Program-made: the position numbers and the translations under genes
Part shown: in pieces, positions 1 through 10,606 of the stretch
Layout of the letters: each line of letters opens with the position of its first letter
Position numbering within the stretch: the stretch's first letter is position 1
Notes under the pieces: model-generated
Told to the model about the DNA's origin: nothing
Databases searched by the model: none
Seen by the model: the letters and a program-made list of their open reading frames with translations, nothing else
NCBI GenBank assembly: GCA_963575645.1
Contig: OY754468.1
Coordinates: 17,446,465-17,510,464 of the forward strand
Length of the DNA: 64,000 bases
DNA from: Xanthostigma xanthostigma
Lineage: Eukaryota > Arthropoda > Insecta > Raphidioptera > Raphidiidae
Direction: 5' to 3'

Positions 1-60
1 TTTTTTTTTAATAAATCCGAAGTGCAGGTTTCAGGATTGTTATTTTGAAAAAAATATATA

Positions 61-641
61 CAGTGTGGTCACTCAAGTGTGCAATATATGGGAAAATTTT
101 TAATTAAATGCACAACCAAAATACAAATATTGCCAAAAGTTGGTGCATGTCAGCATACAGGGTGTTTAATATCGTTGCAACAAACATAAAGTTTGTGATT
201 CCATAAAAAATTAAAAATCTAAGTTAATTTTACAAATATGTCTGAATTTGAACAAAGTTATGCGAAATTGATTTGATTTTGAATAATTTATTAGTGTGTT
301 TAAGGTAAATATAAAAAAAAAATTTGAAAAATTATAATTTTGGTATTTCAAAAAAAAAAAAAAATTTCTTAGAAGTCCATGTTTTGGTATTTGGGCATAG
401 CTTTTAATTCTAAACAACTTTTTCTTATAACATTTCGCTGAATTTTTTGAAATAAGGGCACTTTACTCTTGTACAATTTTTATATTTTTTGACCCACCCT
501 GTATGCTGTTTGAGTTTCAACAATTCTAAGAGCACCTAAAATGATAATCAAACATGCACCAACTTTTGGCAATATTTGTATTTTGGTTGTGCATTTAATT
601 AAAAATTTTCCCATATGTTGCACACTTAAGTGACCACACTG
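61..641. mobile_element. TA-flanked foldback MITE, mariner-like, copy 1
   Basis: Both ends carry long inverted repeats starting CAGTGTGGTCACT and ending in the complement, flanked by TA on each side. The arms match each other for over 80 bases, and a second inner inverted repeat around CATACAGGGTGT lies inside. There is no transposase. TA flanks and CAGTG ends are usual for Tc1/mariner-type non-autonomous elements, so the class is inferred. A second copy lies at 49373-49949; this one lacks an inner stretch that copy 2 has. The host DNA on its two sides (1-58 and 768-935) shares the same imperfect AATCCG-containing repeat, so the element probably landed in that repeat. Confidence 0.75.
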
Positions 642-3379
642 TATGTATAATGCCGCAGCCCTGAACAGGCGCTATAATTTATTGTTTATAAGAAGAAGAT
701 CTGAGTCAATAAATATTTTGCGATAAATAAACTTTTTCAAAGAGAAGTAATGTTTTTAACTCTCTATAAATCCGTAATGCAAATTATGGGATTATATTTT
801 TTTCCCAATAATCCGTGATCCAAATTTTAGGATTTATATTTTTCTAACGCAAATTTTGAATTATTAATTTTTAAAAATAGTCCAAAATATCGATTTCTGG
901 ATTATTAAATTGAAAAAACAAATTATAAACTAATGCATTATTTGCAACCCTGATTTAATCACAATTTTTTTTTTTGGTCGTGGTATCTTTCAGGCATCAG
1001 AAGTCAAAATTTGGGTGGGTTTACTTTTTATTTTTGCCTGATAAAAAAAGCTTCAACTCGTAATTATTCTGCAACATTGAATTTGAGTTTTCATCTCTTG
1101 CACAGTAATAAACTTAAACAGGCATATGGCAATAATAATTAGTGTCAAGTCGGCTATTTCTGCTCCAATAACTGGCTTGTTTGACGATGATACGATAATT
1201 CACACAGAGAGATATTATTTTTTACAATGTTTTACGTAATAATTGGCATTCCAAATGCAGTGCTGCATGAAACAGAGATATGTGTACAGTACGAGCACGT
1301 TATGGAGGTGGCCAAATAAAACACTGAGTACCCAGTATTCTCAAGAGACCTGTCAACAGTCAGATTTGAATACGGTGACAGTTAAATGTAACCTCAAAAA
1401 AGTGTTAACTGATCATCAAGAATGGTTGATAATACCATTATTATAATACCATTATTTCTTTACATCACTTATGTGGCACTTCGCCGACTTGTTCTAACAG
1501 ACATGGACGCCAGTAAATATGTTTACCTATACCTGCATCAAAAACTAGCCTCAGAATTCATAATCAAAATAGTTCAGAATTAAATAATGACGACAATACG
1601 ACAAATCACGGAAGATCTGGAAAACTATATGAAATTTAAGACTTTCCAAGAATGGAAGGAACATTCTGCTATTTCAGAGAATAAAAATGCCATTATAAAA
1701 TATTGTTAACCAGTTATTTAGATTAATTTATTAACATTTTTTTGATAAGATAACAGAAAGCGCTAGTATCTTCAGTGAAATGAAATATAGTATGTTAAGA
1801 TAGGTATATATTATTAACACTCGTTTATTAACTGCATCTGTATGTATGTATTCCAGGTATGTATCTATCTATCGAATGGAATCTTCCAATTTTATTTTCA
1901 CACACTTCCAGACGTCTGAATAATTTAAAGTTTTGCACATGTATTAAGATTTAAGAAACCGTGACAATACAGTAATTTATATAACTTTGTAACTATTTAT
2001 AAATATATATATAATTTATATAAACAAAGTTATAATTAAAATTAGAGCCTAAAAAACTCAAATGAAAAATAATTTTTCATTATACCTATATATTTTGTTC
2101 AACAGCGATAGGATATCGATATAATTGCATTTTTTGAATAAGCTATTCTCATTTTTAGCTTATTCAAAATCTTTATATTGAAAAATATTTTTTACTTTCT
2201 AGTCCACATTACTATAAAAGAGTGTTTTTTTTGAGTATTTACGAACTTTAATTTTAATTAGATCAATATTATATTTGTGAATTTGCCTGATAATACTATA
2301 GAGTCGTTAACGTATATTTGCAGCGTTTTTTGGCTACGTTAGTATTTATTCCACAAATATTCAGGTAATATTACATTTTTTTCTAAAATAAGTAGATCGT
2401 CAATATTTCCACAAATCCATATTTTGTCCTACTACGCCCTATATTAAATAGCGGCTTTTCACGCATGTGAACCGGGCGTAAAAAGATCAGTTTCAGATTG
2501 GTGCCCATCGAGCATGCGCAAATCCGTCTTTCCGCCCTTGATACACGAAGTACTAATTCCTGACTAAATTATTATAATAAATTCTAATTCAATTCTAGAA
2601 AGTTAATTTTTCCGGCCATCCATATATACGCAATGTATATTTCAATGGTTCTAATGTGAATTCCTCTTCGTAACAAAGTATAGGGTATATGTACAAACTA
2701 TGTACATATATTTCGTAGTACATATCATATGTAGTGTACCTACAATGGTTGTAGTATATGTATGTATATGAGTATATATTTGCGGTGGATGCTGTGTGAA
2801 ACTCGGGATGAACAAATATGAAATGCCATCCACAGATGGTTTTTAATTTATGCTTCTTTTCCAGCGCCGGCCTAAAATAAACTTGGCATCCCTTTAAATC
2901 AAAATTTTTGCAACAAATTAAAGCTTTGCGTGACACTCATTCCACGAATTGGCTTTTATAGATGACACTAAATCTTAAAAGATTCGATATAGGAATTTAT
3001 TGCTTTTCTATACACTAACGCATGGCTATATCTTCTAAAATTGTTGTGTCCTTTTGGAATAATGTGTACAGCTTTACAGTTTAAATATATTTTTGTATTT
3101 CAGAGAGTTCAAAATTGAAGGAGGTACTTAAGTAATTTGGAAAATATGTGTTTCGATGTAAAGAATCTCCTCTACCCGACCGTTCCAATTGGAAGGTTAT
3201 GTCTTACGCATTGATCGTTTTCGTTTAGGCAAATCTGCTCAGTTAGTGACATAACATGATCTGTTTACATAATATTATCAACATTTTTTTAAACATAAGG
3301 GTGACGTCACTTCTGTCATTATTGTCCGTGACAGGAAGTTCTGTTAGCGCGAGCTAAAAATTTTCAATTAAACAAAAAA
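642..3379. other. Gene-free AT-rich stretch
   Basis: No coding exon is convincing. Between 768 and 935 there are three or four degenerate repeats around 'ATAATCCGTGATCCAAATTTTAGGATT'-type words (shortened: ATAATCCGTGATCC). A 113-codon open frame on the minus strand near 2595-2936 has no recognisable domain and a tyrosine-rich low-complexity tail from repeated TATG/TACA words, so it is not called a gene. A GC-richer patch near 2450-2560 is unassigned. Confidence 0.5.
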
Positions 3380-3900
3380 TAAGTTCAAAAACTAAAACCC
3401 GACTATGGTCCGGGTAACATAGGCTACATTTATTTTTGAATTTTGATCCCAGGGGTGAGCAAATTGAAAACAAATAAAAAGTAAGTACAAAAGAAATAAT
3501 TCAAATAAAAAGTAAGTTCAAAAACTGAAACCTGACTAGTCAAAAGTATGAAACAATAATATATTCTCATCTGAAGATAGCCGTGGTCGTATGCCACCTC
3601 AAATATATGGTCATATGGCGCCCTCTAGATGTATAGCGTGATGCACTTTACCCTAAAGCTTATGATCGCTTATACTATTGTTAAAATATATTGTTTTGTG
3701 GTAGGTAGCATACGATCACGGCTATCCTTAGATGAGAATATTTTCTTGTTTCATATTTTTCAGTAGTCTGGTTTTAGGTTTTGAACTTCATTTTTATTTC
3801 GATTATTTTTTTTGAACTTATTTTTTATTTATTTCCAATTTTCTCACCCCTGGGACCAAAATTTGAAAATAAATGTAGCCTATGTTATCCAGACTATAAT
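3380..3900. mobile_element. Foldback element with ~200-bp imperfect arms
   Basis: The left arm, with the words AACATAGGCTACATTTATTT and GATAGCCGTGGTCGTATG, is matched in reverse complement by the right arm (CATACGATCACGGCTATC and AATAAATGTAGCCTATGTT). The centre is near 3650 in a short 'GGCGCCCTCTAGA' spacer. No coding capacity. A shorter relative with the same central words lies at 46847-47078, so this is a family and not a chance palindrome. The transposon class is not determined. Confidence 0.7.
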
Positions 3901-4040
3901 AACGAATCGATTCACACTTTATTTATCAAAATCGGATGAATAGTTTAGGCGCTATGGTGGAACATCCGTAAATACAAACATACATAGACTGCTATACTTG
4001 TATAATCCTTCCTTTTTGGCTGCGCCGCAGTCGAGTAAAA
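3901..4040 (+). repeat. 3' tail of a dispersed retroelement-like repeat
   Basis: Contains 'ATCAAAATCGGATGAATAG', an ATACAAACATACATA stretch and a terminal GCTGCGCCGCAGTCGAGTAAA word. A related tail with GCTTTGCCGTAGTCGGGTAAA lies at 50100-50276. Such tails are common on insect non-LTR elements and SINEs. No reading frame is seen, so the family is not named. Confidence 0.4.
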
Positions 4041-4556
4041 AAATCAACACAATTGTAATAACATTCCAATTTGTTTATAGTCTTTAACAACAAAAATATT
4101 TTAATAAAGCAAGATACAAAACAGAAACAGATAAGAAAGATGTACCTTCAAAAAAGTAAGGGAATTCACACTCACTTTGCACTGATAGTACTAATGAACC
4201 GGCTGTATTAATGTATAGCGTCTGTTTGCAGTTCACCGCCTGTTAATAGATATGATCTTTTCATTTAGACAGTCACTGATTGCACAATAATAATTATAGA
4301 TATACCACTATAATATCCCTATTCCCTACATAAAAGCATACTGTATATATAATTTAGGTTAGTTAATAGTTATGCATGCGGCTACGTAGTATTCATTTCT
4401 AGTATGTAACAGTAAGCAATACCGTACCAAGTGGTCAAAATCAACAAAAATATAGTTTAAAAAAAAACTAAAAAACACGCTTTATATCGAACTAAAAAGT
4501 AAAAAATATTTTTTTTTTAAATAAGCTTAAAACAATAATGAATAAAAAATACAAGT
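4041..4556. other. Gene-free AT-rich stretch
   Basis: Short homopolymer runs and no open frame with a recognisable domain. Nothing supportable is seen. Confidence 0.4.
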
Positions 4557-4633
4557 ATTATTGTGAAAAAAGCGTGGGGCGCTTTGTTCCACATTTTCGT
4601 ACATCGAGCGCCCCACGCTTTTTTCACAATAAT
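4557..4633. repeat. Perfect 27-bp hairpin with a 23-nt loop
   Basis: Arm 4557-4583 (ATTATTGTGAAAAAAGCGTG then GGGCGCT) is the exact reverse complement of 4607-4633, with loop 4584-4606. It abuts a tRNA-like SINE head on its right. It may be part of that element or a short foldback insertion. A small-RNA precursor is possible, but nothing in the sequence requires it. Confidence 0.75.
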
Positions 4634-4728
4634 TTTTCGGCGTGGACGTGATTAGAACCCACGATCCGTGATTCCGAGAGTTGACGTCAGCGGAGACCCG
4701 TGCCTTAGACCGCACGACTAGCCACTGT
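4634..4728 (-). repeat. SINE with tRNA-like (class II) head
   Basis: Read on the minus strand there is an A-box-like word (GTGGCTAGTCGTGCGGTCTA, near 4728-4709) and a B-box-like word (GTGGGTTCTAATCAC, near 4660). Their spacing is like a long-variable-arm tRNA of Ser/Leu type. The acceptor ends do not pair and the T-arm is imperfect, so it is a tRNA-derived SINE or tRNA pseudogene and not a working tRNA. Confidence 0.5.
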
Positions 4729-4735
4729 AGTTACA

Positions 4736-5594
4736 GTGCTGGCATATTATACTACAATAATAAACCACTTGCTGTAGTCCAAACGAAAGTTACAAACAAA
4801 CATACATACAAACTTACAAGTGAAGTTAATATAAAGCGTGTAAAAATGATAACTATACAGAGAAGAAAATTCCAATGACCCGCTAAAATGTATGCAACAC
4901 TAGTTTTCCGAACTATACTGCAATAAGATAATCAAAAACTGAAGAATAAATATACTGAACAGTCCGTATACAAAAGACCTCAAAATGAAGTAAAACAGGC
5001 AACATTATATAATGGACAAAAGGTAGACTAGGAACTGAGTCCAGGAAAAAATCTTGATTCAGACGAAATTTGGTAGCCATATCAACAACACAAGCTGTTA
5101 CATTAAAGTTATATACTAAACTTACCAAGTACAGCAATCCATTGTATCCATGTGCTAGGGAGAGATCACAATGAAATCGACTCAAGACGGCTGACTGATA
5201 AATTGAAAGAATAAGAATAAAAACATAAAAAACCAACGAAAATTGATCTTTAGGCTAGGCGAACTGTTAGATGTAGTTTGCAGTCATCGCGTAGGATGAC
5301 GCTACTTTCGATTACTTTCGACTCGAAAAGAACTTCCCAAAGAACGAAAAAAATTCACTTTTATTTTACGCACGAGTGATTTTTATTTTTCGTCATGTCA
5401 ACTTTCGGCCCCGAAAACAGGTACCTATGTAATGTTGCAGTTTCAATGCACGCATTACAAAATATTGTAATGCATCGTTCATTTATTCAAGTAAATGTTA
5501 TTTTAATTCTTTCATACCACCTATTTAGCTATTAAATTGACGTATTTCCTAATGCATAAAGTAGTGTTGATCCAATAGAATGTTACGATGAAGG
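4736..5594. other. Gene-free stretch
   Basis: The longest open frame (107 codons, minus strand, 4913-5236) has no family signature and no splice or promoter context. No transposon end was identified. Confidence 0.4.
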
Positions 5595-5743
5595 AAGGTT
5601 TTGGTTGAGGATCATAAATAAATAAGCATTACCAATGTTTCGCTAGTGGCCTCCCCGTTAAGCATCAGACTGATGCTTAACGGGGAGGCCACTAGCGAAA
5701 CATTGGTAAAGTTTATTTATTTATGATCCTCAACCAAAACCTT
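5595..5743. mobile_element. Foldback MITE 1, 74-bp near-perfect arms
   Basis: The left arm from AAGGTTTTGGTTGAGG to TTAAGCATCAG is matched by the right arm from CTGATGCTTAACGG to CCTCAACCAAAACCTT, around a one-base centre near 5669. Mismatches are only at a few positions. No coding capacity and no clear TSD. It is the first of three foldbacks lying one after another. Confidence 0.85.
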
Positions 5744-5856
5744 TCATGATCGTATTTCCTAATATTTTATGAAAAACACCTACACATTATCAGAGCAAAT
5801 CGCACTTTTAATAAAGCACACTAAAAACTTAAAAATAAATAAACAAAAAAATTTTT

Positions 5857-6142
5857 AAACAAATTTTTATTAGTTGTTAATAAAAATAAACTAAAAATTT
5901 TAAAATAATTTTATTCCGATTAGAAACACTTAAGTCGTTTTATACGTACTTATCATAGTCCCAAATAAAAGCGTGTTACATTTTAATAATTACAAGAGAG
6001 AACAAAAAGACGGTGTAACAAGCTTTTATTTGAAAATTTGGTACTGTGATAAGTACGTATAAACCGACTTATTTCTAATCGGAATAAAACTATTTTTAAT
6101 TTTTTAGTACATTTTTATTAACAACTAATAAAAGCTTGTTTT
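5857..6142. mobile_element. Foldback MITE 2
   Basis: Outer arms AAACAAATTTTTATTAGTTG / CAACTAATAAAAGCTTGTTT and inner arms ATTTTATTCCGATTAGAAA / TTTCTAATCGGAATAAAA continue to ACTTATCA / TGATAAGT. The loop is about 5983-6014. Divergence between arms is higher than in foldback 1, with small indels, so it looks older. No coding capacity. Confidence 0.8.
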
Positions 6143-6199
6143 TTTTTTTTAAACATTTTCGTTTATTTTCTTATTTATTATTTGCAGTAAACCTGCGAA

Positions 6200-6456
6200 T
6201 AAATTAAAAATGTGTTACGAGAACACATTACAGAAGTGAAACTTCTAGCTGCAAATCATACAATTATTGTATTTGGACAAGTGGAAAAAATGTATTACTA
6301 GATAGTTTCACGTTCAGATTAACTTGTACAGACGAAATATCTGAAGGTGAAACTATCTATAATACATTTATTCCACTTGTCCAAATGCAATCGTATGATT
6401 TGCAACTAGAAGTTTCCCTTCTGTAATGCGTTCTCGTAACACATTTTAAATTTTTT
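6200..6456. mobile_element. Foldback MITE 3
   Basis: Left arm words AATGTGTTACGAGAACACAT, GCAAATCATAC and TTGGACAAGTGGAA are matched in reverse order by TTCCACTTGTCCAA, GTATGATTTGC and GTTCTCGTAACACATT. The centre is a short spacer near 6325 with GTTTCAC / GTGAAAC at its edges. No coding capacity. Confidence 0.8.
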
Positions 6457-7017
6457 CTTATAATTTTCATTTTAGTATTTAACTATAAACTTGTTTGTAG
6501 CAATAAACGATAAATGACAATTTATACCTATGTTAAAAAAGTAAAATTATGTATTTGCAAAAAAAAATACACATTGATAATCTCTGGTACTATTTCTCAA
6601 ACAAAATACTATCGCAACCCTCCGTATACATAATACAAAAAGAGACAGAGAGAATAGAAACAGACAAATATAACTATATTCATGTAGGTGCATAGGGCAA
6701 TACTGTGTGTTAAATTCACAACCGTTCCCAATTTAATTTATAGTTCCCAAATGAATATATATGTATCTATCCTCACCTCGTTCCAATGCCGCTAATGTGC
6801 GGGAGTAGTGCTCCTGCACATGCTCCTGTGGGACGATATATTATACACCAGATACCGTCCGAGTCCTTTTGGTGGGGTACAGCTCCCAACAGCATTGCTT
6901 CATTGAACTAATTATATACAACAGTATGACAGGTGATCACTTTCAATTTTGATTCGACAAGACTAAAATACGTGCAGGTTAATTGAAATTAAAGTTGCAA
7001 TTTTATTCTACATTAGT
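6457..7017. other. Gene-free stretch
   Basis: Contains a GC-richer patch near 6780-6900 with repeated GCTCCTG words (GTGCTCCTGCACATGCTCCTG), of unknown origin. No open frame of note. Confidence 0.35.
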
Positions 7018-7197
7018 GGCCAGGGGCTTCGCCCGAACTTGTAGATTGCCACCGTTTTTTGTCGACTAAAACAAGCTTCAAAACACGCATCGTGTGAAGC
7101 GAACACATAAAAGCCATCACGAAACTCAGCGTAATAGCATGTTTGTAACCTAGCAAAGAATCTAGCGGCAAAACTAGCCTCGTTTGCAGCGGTCTTT
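7018..7197. mobile_element. Partial MITE related to the TTAA-flanked element at 58910
   Basis: The right end (CTAGCGGCAAAACTAGCCTC then TTTGCAGCGGTCTTT) closely matches the right end of the element at 58910-59295, and the inner words GCGAACACATAAAAGCCATC also match in inverse sense. No TTAA is seen at the right edge and the left terminal repeat is missing, so it is truncated. Confidence 0.55.
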
Positions 7198-7227
7198 AGC
7201 CATACACTTATACTTGACAATCTATAC

Positions 7228-7437
7228 CAGGGGCGGGCAAATCTTTTGATTGCCGGACCACATAGCTGATGAAAATTTTACCGCGGGCCAAAAATTTGCA
7301 GAGCAAAAAAAAGGCTCCTTAGGTCCTTTTTTCGTCTGTTCTGGCGCTTGCTATATCTTTACTATTTTTCTAAAATTTATAAAATGCTTCGCGGGCCGGA
7401 CAAAATTGTGCTGCGAGCCGCCATTTGCCCAGGCCTG
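7228..7437. mobile_element. hAT-type MITE with perfect 8-bp TSD
   Basis: Starts CAGGGGCGGGCAAATC and ends GCCATTTGCCCAGGCCTG, short imperfect terminal inverted repeats of hAT type. Both sides carry ATCTATAC (7220-7227 and 7438-7445), a perfect 8-bp TSD. It is 210 bp long with no coding capacity. The TSD is the first eight bases at the 5' end of the Helitron-like element that follows, so it inserted into the edge of that element. Confidence 0.85.
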
Positions 7438-7438
7438 A

Positions 7439-7786
7439 TCTATACTAATATAGAAAGCTGAAGAGTTTGTTTATTTGGTTGAACGCACTAATCTCAAGAA
7501 CTACTGGTTCGAATTGAAATTTTTTTTTGTTGAATAGCCCATTTATCAAGGAAGGTTATAAACTATATAATATCACGCTACGACCAATAGGAGCGGAACA
7601 TCAATGAAAATTTTGAAAAATATAACTCAAAATTTGCCCGTCAGACAAAAACTTTTGAACGGTTACTCCGATCATCATGAAATTTGGACACAACATTCAT
7701 CTCGGTAAACTAAGATAAACGTGCGTACTCATGTCCCTCCCCCCATTCGTTTTTTGTACCCGGATGAAACCGGGCGGTACCGCTAG
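7439..7786 (+). mobile_element. Helitron-like non-autonomous element, module A, copy 1
   Basis: Begins TCTATACTAATATAGAAAGC and ends with a short palindrome GCGGTACCGC running into CTAG, followed by T. TC at the start and hairpin plus CTAG at the end are Helitron hallmarks, so the class is inferred from the ends. Other copies of this module are at 52211-52511 (plus) and 46210-46435 (minus). No rep/helicase is encoded. Confidence 0.6.
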
Positions 7787-8026
7787 TGTAATATAAGCGG
7801 CATAGGCGTGTGCATAGCACGGATTTGCGTTACAATGTTCGTTATTTTGCTGCTCCGTGTAATGAAGAATCACTTTTGAATTTTGGGTATATAATTATCT
7901 TAAAAAAAAAAACTTCGGAGAAGTAAAAACTTCGTTCTGTGCTAAATTCAAAAACTTGAGGCGACTGAATCTCAAGATTATGACTTAAAAAAATAGAATT
8001 TCGAGGCAGACAAGCAATTGAAATCA

Positions 8027-8312
8027 AGCTCGTGCCTAAGACGTCGAAAAAAAATGAATTTCGAGGCAGACAAGGAATTGAAATCCAACCTCGAAATTCT
8101 GTGCTTATAAAAACTACAAGAGCAACAGCAAAAAAAATGCAAAGACGGTGTTCGCATACCTAACTCCTTTAGTTGCCACTAAAAAAACGCCGTCTGTGCA
8201 CTTTTTTTTGCTGTTGCTCTTGTAGCTTTTATAAACACAGAATTTCGAGGTTGGATTTCAATTCCTTGTCTGCCTCGAAATTCATTTTTTTTCGACGTCT
8301 TAGGCACGAGCT
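8027..8312. mobile_element. Foldback MITE with ~120-bp arms
   Basis: The left arm from AGCTCGTGCCTAAGACGTCG is repeated in perfect reverse complement at the right edge (CGACGTCTTAGGCACGAGCT). Pairing continues inward through AATTTCGAGGCAGACAAGG, CTACAAGAGCAACAGC and GACGGTGTT/AACGCCGTC, with the centre near 8170. Just outside the left edge (7996-8026) a direct copy of part of the arm (AATTTCGAGGCAGACAAG) occurs again. No coding capacity. Confidence 0.85.
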
Positions 8313-8485
8313 CTAAAAATCAACATGATTTTTATTAAGGTTTGTCAGGACGTTGATCACGTGAATGTCATCAATTTTGAAATTTATTAGAGAGATCTAC
8401 GTCAAGAAAGGAGTAACTATGCCAAAAAATGGGAATGCATCCGTGTTTCGTCTTAATCGCGTGCGAAGCCGCGGGTAACGGCTAG
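8313..8485 (+). mobile_element. Helitron-like module B, 3' part, copy 1
   Basis: Matches the last part of the module at 52512-53034: AAAATCAACATG, GTGAATGTCATCAATTTTGA, GGGAATGCAT, then CGAAGCCGCGGGTAACGGCTAG. The GCCG...CGGC hairpin next to CTAG fits a Helitron 3' end. The stretch 7787-8026 between module A and the foldback holds unmatched DNA. The 5' part of B is missing. Confidence 0.5.
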
Positions 8486-8931
8486 TTAAAAATAAATGAA
8501 ACAGCGTTTCTTCTGTTTCAATACTTTGTCCTAAATGAGGCTTACTTAAAAGTTTAGGTTGCCTAACGATGTTTACAGGAACTTTTTCCGGCTACTAGGG
8601 GGCAGTATGAGGTTAAAACGATACAAAAAAAGGATATTTTCGATAATTTTTTTTTGACGACACATATTATACCTATTTATTTCTATAATTGCTATATACA
8701 AATAAACTGACATTTGAAGAATTCTCTGTGAAATTTTCATTAATTTTTATGAAGAAATGACCCGCCGACAGCGAACCTCCGCGGACGTCTCAAAAAAAAA
8801 GTTTAATTGCTACGCCCCTATTAACACATTATCCGATCGTCGGAAATCAAAAAACCAAAATTATTTTATTAGTTGATAAGTTTCTGCAGATAACAACGTT
8901 GAGTTTTCCTTTCATTGAATTTTCATTTCAA
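8486..8931. other. Gene-free stretch
   Basis: No open frame or repeat boundary could be supported. Confidence 0.3.
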
Positions 8932-9600
8932 CATTCCAACCCACAAGTGGGGAATGGTACTAGTTTAGGTCAAGAATCATTTTTTTACTATATCTTTCAG
9001 CTTTGAGGTTCCCCGAATCCAAAAACCATGTTTTTGGAAAAGCTCTGTGTGTCTATTAGTCTGTTTGTCTGTTAGTCTGTTTTCTGTGAACACGATACAG
9101 GTCAAACGGATGAGAGGATTGAAACCAAATTTTGGGAGGATTATATGCAAATATAAGGAGCCCTACTGTTTTGGGGGAAAATCGGCGCATGCGCAGACGA
9201 GATATATGCTATAACGGTGTTTTTTATATAATAATGGTATACGTTTCATAACGGCTTTTGATTCTACTTTTTTTTTCAAGAAAGTTTTGTTAATTTTTTT
9301 TCTAAACATTATAGTTTCGGAAATATTTTGAAAATAAAAAAAATCAGCCGCTATTTTGTTTTATGGATCTGTCAGAAATAAACTAGCTATAGGCATGCTT
9401 TGATTAATTTTTACATGACGTGGACATACTGTGTTAGGTAACCATGGCAAGATTTATCAAATATCATATTGAATACTAGCCATTACCCGCGTCACCTCAC
9501 GCGATATCAGAAATTTTATTTTCTTTATTATAATCAAATGTCAACATTTTTGAAGTTGGAATGGTCCCGTCGGCCAATTGGCTGGAATTTTTTTCCAGCA
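8932..9600 (-). mobile_element. Dispersed element family C, copy 1
   Basis: One end has CATTCCAACCCACAAGTGGG, the other CCGTCGGCCAATTGGCTGGAAT. Inside are ACACGATACAGGTCAAACGG, GAAACCAAATTTTGGGAGGA, GCGCATGCGCAGACGAG and CTAGCCATTACCCGCGTCAC. The same order, in the opposite direction, is found at 23805-24409, 35761-36495 and 42839-43490. No protein is encoded. The CTAG with GC-rich palindrome suggests a Helitron-like piece inside, but the class is uncertain. Confidence 0.65.
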
Positions 9601-10057
9601 CTTGAAATAAAAATGTCGATTTTTATAAAAAAAAACCGAAATTTCTCTTATTTTAAAATACATTAAATTAAAAATAAAGAACGCTTAACGTCATTACCTC
9701 GTCATTTATGTGAAGAAAGAGTGGGTACCTATGCAAAATTTCAAAAGAATCGGTGCAGTAGATTTTGAACCACCTACAGTGGGCACTGACTTCAAAGATG
9801 ACAAGTTACAGTAAAACGTTTTACTGTAAGTAAAAACCAACCAGAAGCAACGGACGCTTAAATTGTGAAATTTTGACACAATATTCTTGAGATGTTATAC
9901 ATTCGTTTAAAAAAATTTCAAAAAATATTTAAAAACCTTACTACCCTTTAATACGTCATGCTTTAAGCCCACCATCTAGCAGAATAAACTGTAAAGCAGC
10001 AGATATTATAAATAAAAATAGTTTGTTTTTTTTTTATAAATATAGCTATATCCAAAA
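9601..10057. other. Gene-free stretch with a perfect 24-bp palindrome
   Basis: At 9806-9829 the sequence TTACAGTAAAAC is followed directly by its reverse complement GTTTTACTGTAA. It could be a tiny foldback or a chance palindrome. No gene is seen. Confidence 0.45.
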
Positions 10058-10606
10058 CAGTGATTCCCAAAGTGGTCTATATCGACCCCCAGGGGTCGAC
10101 GACAACTTGCAAGGGGTCCATGTCAGCGGGAAAAAAAATTGGGGGTCCATGAAATGAAAATGGTGGTCAACGATAGTGAATCTCCTAAAAGAAAGGAAAC
10201 AAACTGGACATCGTTAACCGAAGAGATTTAAGATTAAATCTAACTAAATTGATGCCAAATGTTGAAAATTTATTATTAAAGCATCAAGTTCGTCCCTCAC
10301 ACTAAAAGTGTTTATTTTTTGCTTAGTTATTTTATGTAACAGAAAGTAAATTTTAATTTGATTCGTTTAATTTGAATCTAATTAATAAATGTATAAATAA
10401 AAACTAAACATTTCACACTACATTTCACTACCGTTATAATATATCAAATTTAAATCGTTCAAAGTGAGTAGAACTATACCGGTTGTCAAAAATACATTTG
10501 AAGTTAATGAATTTGCAAAAAATCAATATCAGATAAGCAGGGGTTCTAACCAAAACCGAAAAACATGGCAAGTGGTCTACGAGACAAAAAAGTTTGGGAA
10601 CCTCTG
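10058..10606 (+). mobile_element. hAT-N1 non-autonomous element, complete copy
   Basis: Starts CAGTGATTCCCAAAGTGG and ends AAAGTTTGGGAACCTCTG, terminal inverted repeats typical of hAT (CAG...CTG). The flanks are ATCCAAAA (10050-10057) and ATCTAAAA (10607-10614), an 8-bp TSD with one change. It is 549 bp long and no transposase is seen. Further copies, in opposite orientation, are complete at 33301-33835 and truncated at 26712-27046. The inner stretch reads like a decayed coding or spacer region. Confidence 0.88.

Noticed and set aside
2595..2936. 113-codon minus-strand frame
   Set aside because: Second half is low-complexity Tyr/His from TATG repeats; no domain, no promoter and no splice context.
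4634..4728. Possible tRNA-Ser/Leu gene
   Set aside because: No acceptor stem; T-arm imperfect; linked to repeat DNA.
4913..5236. 107-codon minus-strand frame with hydrophobic start
   Set aside because: No family signature, and a hydrophobic stretch is common in AT-rich random frames.
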